From assembly GCF_000974785.1 (NCBI RefSeq), contig NZ_BBWV01000006.1:1-64000 (forward strand): a DNA stretch of 64,000 bases, written 5' to 3'. Below the pieces are notes generated by a model. It was given only the letters and a program-made list of their open reading frames with translations, searched no databases and was not told where the DNA came from. This DNA comes from Flavihumibacter petaseus NBRC 106054. GTDB taxonomy: Bacteria > Bacteroidota > Bacteroidia > Chitinophagales > Chitinophagaceae. Positions 1-8,998 of the stretch are shown here, one piece after another. Every line of letters starts with the position of its first letter. Positions within the stretch are counted from its first letter, which is position 1. The position numbers and the translations under genes are program-made.

Positions 1-25
1 TAAAACCAGCCCCTGCGTGAAACCC

Positions 26-1501
26 CTAAAAGCTCGTTTTAGTGATCACCATTTGCAACGCTCCCTGCACATTGGCCTGCACCTGCACATTGTCTTTGTT
101 GATGACCAGTCCGTTGAGGCGCAGGGATCGCGTACTGCCCTGCAGCGTGACCCCATCGGAAACATTGCGGTTCAGCTGGCTGTCGATGCGGGATTTGTTT
201 TTATTATAGAGCTCCTGCACATTCACCTTTGCCTGTTCGCGCAGGTTCTGGAGGATCTGCCTGCTGAAAAATGTTTTGCCCAAAACCAGGACAAGGCTGG
301 ATGAGTTCAGGTCATATTCAAGGTCGGGCACTGAAATGGATTGGGTCACCGGATCCAGCACGGGTGTTCCGGTAAGGAATAGTGTGCCTTTTTTGGTGCC
401 GGTAAACACGATTTTGAATTCTACCCGGTATTGATCGAGTCCCCGTACTTCGACCTGAACGATCCTGATCTTTTCACCTTTCACTTCAAACTCCCTGTTG
501 CGCAGGGTACGGGTAAGCAGCGTATCGATTGTCGTATAATCGTAAACAGCATTGGCGGTCAGGTTGAAATCATTGCCTGCCGGCGCGTTACCCAATGGTG
601 GCAGGAAACGGGTTACCGAATGATTGATGCTGTCAGAACTGATCTCGGGAAAACAATGGATGCCAGCTGTAAAGCGGAGGGTGTCGGATAGGTAATTGAT
701 CGCACCCATGTTGACGGCATTGGCATTTAGCTTAAGATAACCGTAGGTGCTCAGGGGGATTTTTTTACCAGCTTTTTCAGCTATGGGCTGAAGATATTTG
801 TCAAAGTTCAGCTGACTGACCAGGTTGTCGATGGTCGTACCGTAGGCATTAACCGAAGATGCGATACTATCCAGAACCTGCCCGGTTACATCGTTTTTAA
901 AAATGGTGACGGTGCACTTGTCGATGGCCTGGATCTTTTCCAGCTGTGTGCTTGTCTGCAGGTGGTAGTCGGGTAAAAATCGGAGATCGCTGTACAGGCT
1001 GAAGGATACGCGCCGCATGCTTTCCGGCGGAAAACCACAACTGCCGTTGATCCAGGGAGATACAGACTGGTTAAGGATGCATACTGTCTGGCTGCCGGCA
1101 ATCTGGTAACTGCCCGTCATGGCAACCACGATGTGATTGTTCACGCAGGAAAACTGGAAACCGGATCGTACAAACCGGTACTTGTACCGAAAATCACAAC
1201 CACTGTTCAGGTAGGCGGGCCACCCGTCACTGCGGATCTCTTTCGGCGCCATACTTTCTGCCTGTCTGAGCAGGGGCGCAATCGCCACTTTTACAGGGAT
1301 ATTCAATACCGATGGCGGCAGTGCAGGCAGGGCTTTCAATGGCTGTGGGGCAGTAACACCAGTTGCAGTAACACCAGTTACTGTGGCTGGGGCGGTTGAA
1401 ACAGATTTCTTTCCGCCCGAACAGGCTGCAAGGCACCATAGGGCTATGAGCAGTAATAAAGCGACAAGGGGATGTATTTCAGGTAAGGATTTCCGCAACA
1501 T
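26..1501 (-). CDS. DUF4403 family lipoprotein
   Basis: This 491-residue protein looks like a DUF4403 family lipoprotein, a family of unknown function in Bacteroidota. A hydrophobic signal of about residues 12-26 ends in LAAC, a lipobox with the lipidated cysteine at residue 27, so it is probably anchored in the outer or inner membrane facing the periplasm. The rest is soluble and rich in beta-strand-like sequence with no catalytic motif that I recognise. An in-frame ATG exists at 1570, but the start at 1501 puts the signal peptide at the N-terminus and leaves only a 23-bp overlap with the bestrophin gene upstream. It appears to be the last gene of a fmt-bestrophin-DUF4403 operon. The family call is from memory of the sequence pattern. 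Confidence 0.75.
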   Translation of the reverse strand: MLRKSLPEIHPLVALLLLIALWCLAACSGGKKSVSTAPATVTGVTATGVTAPQPLKALPALPPSVLNIPVKVAIAPLLRQAESMAPKEIRSDGWPAYLNSGCDFRYKYRFVRSGFQFSCVNNHIVVAMTGSYQIAGSQTVCILNQSVSPWINGSCGFPPESMRRVSFSLYSDLRFLPDYHLQTSTQLEKIQAIDKCTVTIFKNDVTGQVLDSIASSVNAYGTTIDNLVSQLNFDKYLQPIAEKAGKKIPLSTYGYLKLNANAVNMGAINYLSDTLRFTAGIHCFPEISSDSINHSVTRFLPPLGNAPAGNDFNLTANAVYDYTTIDTLLTRTLRNREFEVKGEKIRIVQVEVRGLDQYRVEFKIVFTGTKKGTLFLTGTPVLDPVTQSISVPDLEYDLNSSSLVLVLGKTFFSRQILQNLREQAKVNVQELYNKNKSRIDSQLNRNVSDGVTLQGSTRSLRLNGLVINKDNVQVQANVQGALQMVITKTSF

Positions 1502-2351
1502 GCAGCTTGATATTTTCAGTGATCTTTTCTGTGGGAACGTCATTCGGGTCACCACCAAACGGATCTTCAATTTCTTCAGCGATCAGTTCAAGGCTGGCCA
1601 GTACATAAAAGATGAACATCACTACCGGAATCACCAGGTAGCCCAGGCTGAATACGTAACCAACGGGCAGGGTAAACGTGTAAACGAAGATGAATTTCTT
1701 AATGAATACACTGTAGGAATAGGGGATTGGCGTGTTCTTGATCCGCTCGCAGGCGCCACAGATATCCGTAAAACTTTGCAATTCTGTATTGAGGTTGATC
1801 AGTTGCTCGCCGGTGATTGAACCGGCTTTGTAGAGTTGCTGAACCCGCGACTGCAATAGTACAGCAACCTGGTTGGGCACATGGCGGTTGTAATCCAGTT
1901 CGGGATGATCGGCTTCGTCAAGCGCAAGACGGGTGGATTCACGGTGCAGGTGGTTGTGGAGCACTGCAGCATAGAGATGAATGCATTTGCGGAAGAAATT
2001 GCGGTTTACCGTATCATCTGCGGGCAGCATCGCTGCAAGTTTGATCGCCAGGTTTCGGGAATTGTTGGTCAGTGCACCCCATTGTTTCCGGCCTTCCCAC
2101 CAGCGGTCGTAGGCGGTATTCGTACGAAAAACCAGTAACATCGAGATGGCGAAGCCAAGGAGGCTGTGCATCAGGGAGATTTGCTTCAGCACACTGTTCT
2201 GCGAAAGCTTCAGTACTTCTACTTCAAGGAACGCGATACCGAAGGAGTATGCGCCCACCAGCAGCAGCAGCGGGAAGAGTTGCCGGATCGTATCCGCCCT
2301 GTGGAAATGGAACAAGACACTATACCAGTCTTTTGTATTATAGCTGATCAT
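1479..2351 (-). CDS. bestrophin family anion channel
   Basis: A 290-residue integral membrane protein of the bacterial bestrophin (UPF0187) family, pentameric ion channels related to animal chloride channels. Visible are an N-terminal hydrophobic pair (about residues 22-45 and 60-80), the characteristic region RTNTAYDRWWEGRKQWG after the second helix, and a C-terminal membrane pair (about 215-250) followed by an acidic EEIEDPFGGDPNDVP segment that matches the family's conserved gating and Ca-clasp region. Substrate and ion selectivity cannot be read from the sequence. It lies 16 bp downstream of fmt on the same strand and is probably cotranscribed with it. A second bestrophin of a different subgroup lies at 8999-9988. 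Confidence 0.9.
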   Translation of the reverse strand: MISYNTKDWYSVLFHFHRADTIRQLFPLLLLVGAYSFGIAFLEVEVLKLSQNSVLKQISLMHSLLGFAISMLLVFRTNTAYDRWWEGRKQWGALTNNSRNLAIKLAAMLPADDTVNRNFFRKCIHLYAAVLHNHLHRESTRLALDEADHPELDYNRHVPNQVAVLLQSRVQQLYKAGSITGEQLINLNTELQSFTDICGACERIKNTPIPYSYSVFIKKFIFVYTFTLPVGYVFSLGYLVIPVVMFIFYVLASLELIAEEIEDPFGGDPNDVPTEKITENIKLHVAEILT

Positions 2352-2367
2352 AATCTTTCATAATGTG

Positions 2368-3303
2368 TTAGGCTGTAAATCTGTATCCACGCAGAAAATC
2401 GGCAACCGGCATTCTTTTTTTACCCTGTAACTGGATTTCGTCCAGCATGAGATAGCCATCCTGCGCCGCGAATTTCAGATAAGTTTTCTGATCTGTCAAC
2501 CAGCTGCCCGGGGAGCCGGTAGGTTGCTGATACTCCTTCCTGGCAGCGAAAATGCGCAGTGTTTTACCTTCCAGGGTTGTAAACGCTGCAGGGTAAGGCG
2601 ACAGTCCACGGATCAGGTTATATACCTTATCCAGGGGTTGATCCCAGTTGATCTGGCAGGTTTCGGTAAAGATCTTGGGTGCATGTTTCAGGTCACTCGC
2701 AATCATCGACTCCTGGGGCCTGGGGGTAATGTTTCCTGATGCCAGTCCTTTGATGGTCTCGACCAGTGTTTCAGCTCCCAGAACCATCATCCGGTCGTGC
2801 ACTGAACCTGCATTCTCGTCTGGTGCGACAGGCATTTTTGCCTGCAGCAACACGTTGCCGGTATCAATTTCGTGTTGCAGCCTGAACGTGGTGACGCCGG
2901 TTTCTTTTTCACCGTTGATCACAGCCCAGTTAATCGGTGCAGCGCCACGGTACTGTGGAAGCAATGAGCCGTGTACATTAATAGTACCCAAAGGAGGCAT
3001 ATTCCAAACCGATTCAGGTAACATCCGAAAAGCCACTACTACCTGCAGGTCGGCTTTCCAGGCAGCCAGCGACTCCTGGAATTGAGGGTCCCGGAGCTTT
3101 TCCGGCTGCAGTATTGGTAACTGGTGTTCAACGGCATACTGTTTGACGGCAGAGGCCTGGAGGGTCATACCCCGCCCGGCGGGCTTGTCCGCCGCTGTAA
3201 CCACGCCCACTACCTGGCAGCCTGCACGCACCAGGGCGTCCAGTGAAGCAACAGCAAAAGGGGGTGTTCCCATAAAAACAATTCTTAACGCGCGATAATC
3301 CAT
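2368..3303 (-). CDS. fmt: methionyl-tRNA formyltransferase
   Basis: Formylates the methionine on initiator tRNA using 10-formyl-tetrahydrofolate, in the cytoplasm. The 311 residues match the family length. The N-terminal Rossmann formyltransferase domain contains IVFMGTPPFAV at the start, the catalytic signature NVHGSLLPQYRGAAP around residues 108-122, and the conserved aspartate in EIDTGNVLLQ. The C-terminal tRNA-binding domain starts near residue 205 (INWDQP...IRGLSPYPAAFT). The start ATG at 3303 is preceded by an exact TATATTTG box with only 5 nt between, suggesting a leaderless mRNA. It is the first gene of a probable three-gene operon with a bestrophin and a DUF4403 lipoprotein. Confidence 0.97.
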   Translation of the reverse strand: MDYRALRIVFMGTPPFAVASLDALVRAGCQVVGVVTAADKPAGRGMTLQASAVKQYAVEHQLPILQPEKLRDPQFQESLAAWKADLQVVVAFRMLPESVWNMPPLGTINVHGSLLPQYRGAAPINWAVINGEKETGVTTFRLQHEIDTGNVLLQAKMPVAPDENAGSVHDRMMVLGAETLVETIKGLASGNITPRPQESMIASDLKHAPKIFTETCQINWDQPLDKVYNLIRGLSPYPAAFTTLEGKTLRIFAARKEYQQPTGSPGSWLTDQKTYLKFAAQDGYLMLDEIQLQGKKRMPVADFLRGYRFTA

Positions 3304-3308
3304 AGCTT

Positions 3309-3316
3309 CAAATATA
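3309..3316 (-). promoter_or_regulatory. -7 box of fmt, 5 nt from the start codon
   Basis: On the minus strand this reads TATATTTG, an exact match to the Bacteroidota -7 consensus TAnnTTTG. It is followed by AAGCT and then the fmt ATG. Transcription should begin 0-3 nt before the ATG, so fmt mRNA would lack a leader. No clear -33 TTTG element is seen. Confidence 0.6.
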
Positions 3317-3369
3317 ACCGCAAGTTTACCTTAGCTTTACCGCTTAAAACCTAATTAAACAATTTTTTT

Positions 3370-3825
3370 ATGCAAAAAGTGCAAGCCGGCGATACGGTGC
3401 GGGTTCATTATCATGGTCGTCTTACGAACGGTACCACTTTCGACAGTTCAGAGGGTCGTGATCCGCTGGAGTTTCAGGTGGGCAGTGGGATGGTCATTGC
3501 CGGATTCGACAACGGTGTACTGGGGATGGAAAAAGGCGACAAGAAAACTGTGCAGATCCCTGTAGATGATGCATATGGTCCGAAAAATCCGGAAATGATC
3601 ATAGAGTTCCCTAAAGACCAGGTTCCTGCCGAAATGGTACTGGAGCCGGGAATGCAGTTGAATCTCAATAACAGCCAGGGCCAGGTAGTGCCTGTGGTGG
3701 TGAAAGAAGTGGGTGAAGCAATAATCCTGCTGGATGCCAATCACCCCCTGGCAGGTGAAGACCTCGTTTTCGATATCGAACTGGTTGAGATCGTGGGAGC
3801 ACCTTCCCGCATTATCATGCCCTGA
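3370..3825 (+). CDS. FKBP-type peptidyl-prolyl isomerase, SlyD-like
   Basis: A 151-residue peptidyl-prolyl cis-trans isomerase and folding chaperone of the SlyD/FKBP group. The N-terminal FKBP half contains YHGRLTNGTTFDSS and VIAGFDNGVLGM. The inserted flap domain follows (about residues 70-120), and the signature DANHPLAGEDLVFDIEL closes the fold near residues 123-140. The metal-binding His/Cys-rich tail of Escherichia coli SlyD is absent: the protein ends at IIMP. There is no signal peptide, so it should act in the cytoplasm. Its TGA stop directly abuts the stop of the convergent CPBP protease gene (TGATCA shared). Confidence 0.93.
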   Translation: MQKVQAGDTVRVHYHGRLTNGTTFDSSEGRDPLEFQVGSGMVIAGFDNGVLGMEKGDKKTVQIPVDDAYGPKNPEMIIEFPKDQVPAEMVLEPGMQLNLNNSQGQVVPVVVKEVGEAIILLDANHPLAGEDLVFDIELVEIVGAPSRIIMP

Positions 3826-4650
3826 TCAGATACGGTATATCTTTTTAGCAGCCGCTCCCGTTCCGGGGCGGCTGTTGTCATTCTGATAGATAATATAGAG
3901 AACGATCAGTGCAACCAGTTCAAGGATTGTTGCCAGCAGCGATCCTTCCAATCCGAACGCGCCACCGGTAAGCAGCTGGTCATGCCCCATTGATGGGGAC
4001 AGGATGGATTGCTGTTCCATCCCGCTCACTGCAAATCCCAATACCGGTCCCTGGAAAAAATTCCAGGCAAAATGAAGGCCGATTCCGAACCAGCAATTTT
4101 GGGTATACAGGAAGTTTATTCCCAGTAACAATCCCGCAATAAAGATGTTTACCAGGGGCAACCATCCGGCGTTTGGATTGCCTGCATGGAACAAGGCAAA
4201 CAACAAAGCGCTAACCAATAGAGCGGCCGGTGCCGGTAAAGACAACATCAGGTTGCGCAGCACATAGCCGCGGAAGGCGAGTTCTTCCGTAATGGCAACC
4301 ATGATCATCAGCCCCAGCGAAAGGAAAAATGAATCACCTGTCCATTCCGCGGCCATCCACTGCAGCTGACCGTTAGCCACCAGGAACAACGTTGCCGTTC
4401 CAAGCATTGAAATCGCGATGCAGCATCCGATTACCGGCTGTGCCTCATAACCGTTCCATTGCAGCCCGGCACCGGAGAGCGGCCTGCCATCCAGCCAGCG
4501 CGTAAAGGCAAACACCAGCGCCACGCCGGCCAGGCTGCCGATAGTATACAACAGGTAGAAATTTACAGGAAGCAGGGACAATGCCAGCCAAACCATCAGG
4601 TAGACCAGGAGGAACAACAGCGCCCTTATCCAACCGTACCGGATTGCCAT
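3826..4650 (-). CDS. CPBP family intramembrane glutamic endopeptidase
   Basis: A 274-residue polytopic membrane protein of the CPBP (CAAX protease/bacteriocin-processing, Abi) family. The three family motifs are present: EELAFRG (Glu122-Glu123...Arg127), the FxxxH motif in LLFALFHAG, and HxxxN in GLHFAWNFFQG. These build the metal-independent glutamic protease site within the membrane. About seven or eight hydrophobic segments are visible. I chose the ATG at 4650, because the longer in-frame extension up to 5052 is antisense to peptidase T and has no family similarity. The substrate is unknown. It is divergent from pepT with 33 bp between the starts. Confidence 0.88.
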   Translation of the reverse strand: MAIRYGWIRALLFLLVYLMVWLALSLLPVNFYLLYTIGSLAGVALVFAFTRWLDGRPLSGAGLQWNGYEAQPVIGCCIAISMLGTATLFLVANGQLQWMAAEWTGDSFFLSLGLMIMVAITEELAFRGYVLRNLMLSLPAPAALLVSALLFALFHAGNPNAGWLPLVNIFIAGLLLGINFLYTQNCWFGIGLHFAWNFFQGPVLGFAVSGMEQQSILSPSMGHDQLLTGGAFGLEGSLLATILELVALIVLYIIYQNDNSRPGTGAAAKKIYRI

Positions 4651-4683
4651 CAAAAGAGTAATTTGGTCGAAATTATTGCATTC

Positions 4684-5928
4684 ATGTCCATTTCGTACCG
4701 GTACACGGTGACAGAAAGATTTTTGCGGTATGTTCAGATCGATACCCAGAGCGATCCTTTCAGCACTACCTTTCCTTCCACAGAAAAGCAAAAGGACCTG
4801 GCCCGCCTGCTGGTCAGCGAATTGCAGGAAATGGGCTTGGAAGATGCGTACATGGACGACTACGGGTATGTGATGGCAACCATTCCCTCCAACCGCGATC
4901 AGGATCTTCCCGTGATCTGCCTGTGCGCACATATGGATACGGCGCCGGACTATAGCGGGACGGGGGTAAAACCGGTTGTGCATACGGCCTACGATGGTCG
5001 CGACATCATCCTGCCCGATGACCCGGCACAGGTCATCTCCGTAAGCAACCATCCATACTTGCGGGAGAAGATTGGTGACGATATCATTACCGCTTCCGGT
5101 AAAACTTTACTGGGCGCTGACGATAAAGCCGGAGTAGCCATTATCATGGATCTGGCCAATCGCCTGGTCGGCGATCCGGGAATACCGCACGGCACTATCC
5201 GCCTGTTGTTTACTCCCGACGAAGAGGTGGGAAGGGGAGTGGATAAACTTGACCTGGCAAAGCTTGGTGCCGATTTCGGCTATACCCTGGATGCCGGTGA
5301 AGCGGGTAGCATTGAATCGGAGAATTTTTCGGCAGACGGCATGACCATTGAATTTCACGGTGTCGCGGCACATCCGGGTGCTGCGAAAGGAAAAATGGTA
5401 AATGCACTTAAACTGCTCGGGGCTTTCCTGGAAAAACTGCCGAAAGATCATTTATCCCCCGAGACGACAGATGACCGCGCCGGATTTGTTCACCCGGTTC
5501 ATTGCAGTGGAAATTCAGAAAAAGCGACAGTACAATTCATCCTCCGGGATTTTGATACAGCACGCCTTGGGGAATATGCCTATATGTTACAGCTGCTTGC
5601 CGATGAAGTGACGAATGCATTTCCCGGCAGCCGGTCTGCTTACCATGTGAAAGAGCAATATCGTAATATGCGCACCGTACTCGATCAGCATCCACGCCTG
5701 GTTGAACTTGCAGAGGAAGCTATCCGGCGGGTAGGGCTCCCGGTTAGGAAACTCCCCATCAGGGGCGGCACCGATGGAGCAAGATTATCTTTCATGGGAC
5801 TACCCTGTCCCAACCTCTTTACCGGCGAAATGGCATTGCACAGTCCGCAGGAATATGTGTCGGTTCAGGATATGCAGAAAAGTGTCGATATGCTGGTGGA
5901 ACTGGTGCAATTGTGGACTATATTGTAA
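4684..5928 (+). CDS. pepT: peptidase T (tripeptide aminopeptidase)
   Basis: A cytoplasmic zinc aminopeptidase of family M20B that removes the N-terminal residue of tripeptides. The 414 residues match the family. Metal-site motifs are in order: CAHMDTAPDYSG (His near 80), TLLGADDKAGVA (Asp near 143), FTPDEEVGRGVDKLD (the catalytic and metal Glu pair near 177), LDAGEAGS and the late histidine in ALHSPQEYVSVQDM. The central dimerisation domain contains FHGVAAHPGAAKGKMVNA. The start ATG at 4684 gives MSISYRYTVTERFLRYVQID, the normal family N-terminus; the open frame upstream is antisense to the CPBP gene. The SPFH gene follows after 15 bp. Confidence 0.96.
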   Translation: MSISYRYTVTERFLRYVQIDTQSDPFSTTFPSTEKQKDLARLLVSELQEMGLEDAYMDDYGYVMATIPSNRDQDLPVICLCAHMDTAPDYSGTGVKPVVHTAYDGRDIILPDDPAQVISVSNHPYLREKIGDDIITASGKTLLGADDKAGVAIIMDLANRLVGDPGIPHGTIRLLFTPDEEVGRGVDKLDLAKLGADFGYTLDAGEAGSIESENFSADGMTIEFHGVAAHPGAAKGKMVNALKLLGAFLEKLPKDHLSPETTDDRAGFVHPVHCSGNSEKATVQFILRDFDTARLGEYAYMLQLLADEVTNAFPGSRSAYHVKEQYRNMRTVLDQHPRLVELAEEAIRRVGLPVRKLPIRGGTDGARLSFMGLPCPNLFTGEMALHSPQEYVSVQDMQKSVDMLVELVQLWTIL

Positions 5929-5943
5929 CCCAAAATCAACTCC

Positions 5944-6873
5944 ATGGGTCAATTGATTGCTTCCAGCTGGTGGATCATCGTTATTCTGGTCATTGTATTG
6001 ATGGGATTGAAAACCATCAACCAGGGAACTGTGGGTGTGGTGACCATGTTCGGCAAATACCGCCGCATCCTTCATCCGGGTCTTAACCTCATTATACCTT
6101 TTGTTGAGATCATCTCCAAAAGAGTATCTGTTCAGAACCGCTCCATTGAAATGGAGTTCCAGGCCGTTACCAACGACCAGGCGAATGTGTACTTCAAAAG
6201 CATGCTCCTGTTTGCCGTTCAGAATTCCGAAGAGGAGACCATCAAGAAAGTGGCATTTAAATTCATTTCCGAAAGGGAACTGATGCAGGCACTGAGCCGT
6301 ACGATTGAAGGTACTATCCGTTCTTTTGTAGCGACCAAACGGCAGGCAGAAATCCTGGCTTTACGGAAAGAGATCGTGGAATATGTAAAAGACCAGATCG
6401 ACCAGTTGCTGGAAGAATGGGGTTATCATCTCCTTGACCTCCAGATCAATGACATTACTTTTGACCAGGTGATCCTGGATTCGATGAGTCGCGTGGTAGC
6501 CTCCCATAACCTGAAGGCCGCGGCTGAAAACGAAGGTCAGGCCCTGTTGATCACAAAAACCAAAGCTGCTGAAGCCGAGGGAAATGCCATCAAGATCGCT
6601 GCTGAAGCAGAGCGGGAAGCCGCACGCCTCCGGGGCCAGGGTGTTGCCCTGTTCCGCGAGGAAGTGGCGAAAGGTATGACTGAAGCGGCCGACCGGATGC
6701 GGCAGGCCAACCTGGACACGAATGTAATTTTGTTCAGTATGTGGACAGAAGCGGTGAAGAACTTTGCGGAATATGGCAAAGGCAATGTGATCTTCCTCGA
6801 CGGATCAGCTGAAGGCATGGAGAAGACCATGAAGCAGATCCAGGCCATGATGATCAAGCAAAGCGGCTCCTGA
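5944..6873 (+). CDS. SPFH/Band 7 membrane protein (slipin/prohibitin type)
   Basis: A 309-residue SPFH (Band 7) protein, which forms ring or cage oligomers on the membrane and is linked to protease control and membrane domains. It has a single N-terminal hydrophobic segment (about residues 7-25), then the SPFH core (about 28-190) with TINQGTVGVVTMFGKYRRIL and FVATKRQAEILALRKEIVEYV. An Ala/Glu-rich coiled coil follows (about 195-250, KAAEAEGNAIKIAAEAEREA). It resembles QmcA/HflK-like proteins; there is no adjacent NfeD or protease gene to narrow the role. It sits 15 bp after pepT and about 100 bp before the ExbB/ExbD pair, all on the same strand. Confidence 0.88.
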   Translation: MGQLIASSWWIIVILVIVLMGLKTINQGTVGVVTMFGKYRRILHPGLNLIIPFVEIISKRVSVQNRSIEMEFQAVTNDQANVYFKSMLLFAVQNSEEETIKKVAFKFISERELMQALSRTIEGTIRSFVATKRQAEILALRKEIVEYVKDQIDQLLEEWGYHLLDLQINDITFDQVILDSMSRVVASHNLKAAAENEGQALLITKTKAAEAEGNAIKIAAEAEREAARLRGQGVALFREEVAKGMTEAADRMRQANLDTNVILFSMWTEAVKNFAEYGKGNVIFLDGSAEGMEKTMKQIQAMMIKQSGS

Positions 6874-6974
6874 TGCCGGCTCTATAAAAATTGTTAATAG
6901 CTTTGCGCAAAACCGGGAATTGGCAATTATTCCCTTTATTTTCACGTTCAACAATCCTAATTAAACAACCATTG

Positions 6975-7682
6975 ATGAATTTTTTCTTTCTCCAGGCAGC
7001 AGATACGGCGAAGCGGTTGGTGGATAGTGCACAAGCTGCGCTGACCGCCGGAGCTGCAGCCAAAAAGCTTAACCTTATTGATCTGCTGATGCAGGGCGGC
7101 GTGCTGATGATCCCCCTGCTGCTGCTGCTGGTGCTGGCAGTTTATTTCTTTTTTGAGCGCTGGATCGCCATCAAGAAGGCGAGTCGAATCGACGCCAATT
7201 TCATGAATATCATCCGCGATCATATCCTCAATGGTAATGTTTCCGCCGCAAGATCACTGGCAAAGAATACTGACAATCCCGTTGCAAGAATGATTGACAA
7301 AGGCATTCAGCGCATTGGTAAACCCATTGATGCCATTGAAAAAAGTATGGAGAATGTGGGCAAGCTCGAAATGTACAAGATGGAGAGAAACCTTTCCGTG
7401 CTGTCGCTGATCTCCGGCATCGCACCGATGTTCGGCTTCCTCGGAACGATCGTCGGCATGGTGCAGTTGTTCTACGGCATCAGTTCAACCGGTGAATATA
7501 CACTGAGCACCATTGCCAGCGGCATCTACGTGAAGATGATCACTTCTGCCACCGGCCTGATCATTGGCCTGTTGTCTTATGTAGGGCACAGCTTTCTCAA
7601 TGCCCAGATCGATAAGACGGTAAATAAAATGGAAGCAGCCAGCGCAGATTTCATTGATACGCTTCAGGAACCCACACGCTGA
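6975..7682 (+). CDS. exbB: MotA/TolQ/ExbB proton channel family protein
   Basis: A 235-residue inner membrane proton channel subunit that, with ExbD, turns proton flow into motion for TonB- or Tol-type energy transfer. Three membrane segments are visible: about residues 38-58 (MIPLLLLLVLAVYFFF), 135-160 (ISGIAPMFGFLGTIVGMV) and 180-200 (ITSATGLIIGLLSYVG), with the usual long cytoplasmic loop between the first two. The ATG at 6975 gives MNFFFLQAADTAKRL; the frame continues upstream to 6891 but the extra residues look non-coding. The ExbD gene starts 2 bp downstream. No TonB gene is in the window, so whether it serves TonB or Tol is open. Confidence 0.9.
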   Translation: MNFFFLQAADTAKRLVDSAQAALTAGAAAKKLNLIDLLMQGGVLMIPLLLLLVLAVYFFFERWIAIKKASRIDANFMNIIRDHILNGNVSAARSLAKNTDNPVARMIDKGIQRIGKPIDAIEKSMENVGKLEMYKMERNLSVLSLISGIAPMFGFLGTIVGMVQLFYGISSTGEYTLSTIASGIYVKMITSATGLIIGLLSYVGHSFLNAQIDKTVNKMEAASADFIDTLQEPTR

Positions 7683-7684
7683 TC

Positions 7685-8089
7685 ATGGATATAAAAAGAA
7701 GAATAAGGGGACACGCGGAAGTTCATACCGGCGCACTGAACGATATCCTGTTCATACTGCTGCTGTTCTTCCTGATCGTATCCACGCTGGCGAATCCCAA
7801 CGTGATCAAATTGTCGCAGCCCAAAGCGAAAAGCGATACCAAGAGCAAGCAGACGGTGGTCGTTTCCATTGATGCCAGCAACCAGTTCTATGTGGGAACC
7901 ACGAAAGTGAGCCTCGACGAACTGAAAGCAAAATTACAGCCCATCCTGGCCAAAGAGACCGATCAGCCCAGCGTCGTGATCAATGCCGATAAAGCTGTTC
8001 CGGTAGAAAATGTGGTTGCGGTAATGCGGGTAGCCAGGGAACTCGGAGCAAGATCAGTATTGGCCGTTGACAAGAGCGGGGCGCAGTGA
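7685..8089 (+). CDS. exbD: ExbD/TolR family biopolymer transport protein
   Basis: A 134-residue partner of the ExbB-type channel upstream (2-bp gap). It has one membrane helix at about residues 18-40 (GALNDILFILLLFFLIVSTL), carrying the conserved aspartate (Asp22 region) that takes protons, and a periplasmic domain of about 90 residues ending in VMRVARELGARSVLAVDKSG, which matches the ExbD/TolR fold. It anchors to the inner membrane and faces the periplasm. Its TGA stop abuts the stop of the convergent prmC gene in a shared TGATCA. Confidence 0.9.
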   Translation: MDIKRRIRGHAEVHTGALNDILFILLLFFLIVSTLANPNVIKLSQPKAKSDTKSKQTVVVSIDASNQFYVGTTKVSLDELKAKLQPILAKETDQPSVVINADKAVPVENVVAVMRVARELGARSVLAVDKSGAQ

Positions 8090-8950
8090 TCAGCGCGAAG
8101 CTTTGACCATGCGGTCTTTACCCTGCATATCAGTTCTCACCGTAATGTGTTTAAATCCGGCTGACGCAAAACAGCCTTTTACAGCTTCTCCGCTGCCTTC
8201 ATGAATTTCAAGGTAAACCAGTTCAACCGCAGCTGACTGTTGCGCATAAAGGGCGATCTCTTTGTAAAACAGTAGGGGGTCTTCGTCAGGTACAAATAAT
8301 GCCAGCGATGGCTCGTGTTCCGTCACATGCGGATCCATCAGTGGTTTGCCTGACAACGGGATATAGGGTGGATTACTGACAATTACTTTTGCTGCCGGCA
8401 ATAGCTTTCGGGCAGCTGCATCCAGGAAATTTACCTGCAACCAGTTCACTCCCGGTGCAAAATCCGCTCCGTTGCGTGCCGCAACTGAAAGCGCAGCAGT
8501 GCTCACGTCAACACCGTAACAGGAAAATCTATTCAACCGGCGGGCGAGGCTGATGGGGATACAACCGCTTCCCGTTCCGATATCAACAATAATTCCGCCT
8601 GACACGTCAGCTTTCAGATCGTTGATGATCCACGCCACCAATTCTTCGGTTTCGGGACGGGGGATCAGCACCGATTCATTCACGTATAAAGGCATATCCT
8701 GGAACCAGGCTTCTTCCAGTACATATTGCACTGGCCTGCCGCGGAGCAGGTCGAATTTCCATAACTCCAGCTGTTGCAGCTGAGGCGGCGTCAGCGTCCT
8801 GTTTTTTTCAGATCGCAGTTGTGACGGGATGGAACCAGTGATTTTTTCAAGGCACATCCAGGCGATCAGCCCGGCCTCGCGGTCGCCGTAACGGGGTTGG
8901 AGCTGTGCCTGCAGCGCAAGTTGAACCTGATGTAAGTCTGTTGTTATCAA
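8090..8950 (-). CDS. prmC: peptide chain release factor N5-glutamine methyltransferase
   Basis: Methylates the glutamine of the GGQ motif in release factors RF1/RF2 using S-adenosylmethionine. The C-terminal Rossmann methyltransferase domain has VDIGTGSGCIPISLA (SAM binding) and the catalytic VSNPPYIPLSG motif; the N-terminal helical domain contains RGRPVQYVLEEAWF and VLIPRPETEELV. I chose the TTG at 8950, giving 286 residues, the usual length. It is preceded by an exact TAGCTTTG -7 box and 5 nt, the same spacing as at fmt and ftsK. The first in-frame ATG would cut 31 residues of the N-domain. Longer extensions are antisense to the bestrophin gene. Confidence 0.93.
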   Translation of the reverse strand: MITTDLHQVQLALQAQLQPRYGDREAGLIAWMCLEKITGSIPSQLRSEKNRTLTPPQLQQLELWKFDLLRGRPVQYVLEEAWFQDMPLYVNESVLIPRPETEELVAWIINDLKADVSGGIIVDIGTGSGCIPISLARRLNRFSCYGVDVSTAALSVAARNGADFAPGVNWLQVNFLDAAARKLLPAAKVIVSNPPYIPLSGKPLMDPHVTEHEPSLALFVPDEDPLLFYKEIALYAQQSAAVELVYLEIHEGSGEAVKGCFASAGFKHITVRTDMQGKDRMVKASR

Positions 8951-8955
8951 GGCGG

Positions 8956-8963
8956 CAAAGCTA
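8956..8963 (-). promoter_or_regulatory. -7 box of prmC, 5 nt from a TTG start
   Basis: Reads TAGCTTTG on the minus strand, an exact TAnnTTTG match, then CCGCC, then the TTG that best fits the PrmC N-terminus. It supports the TTG start and predicts a leaderless or 1-3 nt leader transcript. Confidence 0.55.
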
Positions 8964-8998
8964 AAAAGAAATGCTAATTTGTTTTCGAGATCAAATCT

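Noticed and set aside
3849-3874. GC-rich hairpin just past the FKBP stop
   Set aside because: It lies in the coding end of the convergent CPBP gene and is followed only by TTGTCATTC, so I did not call it a terminator, although it might help end the FKBP transcript.
4651-5052. Open frame extending the CPBP protease upstream
   Set aside because: It is antisense to peptidase T and soluble in character, while the ATG at 4650 starts the first membrane helix.
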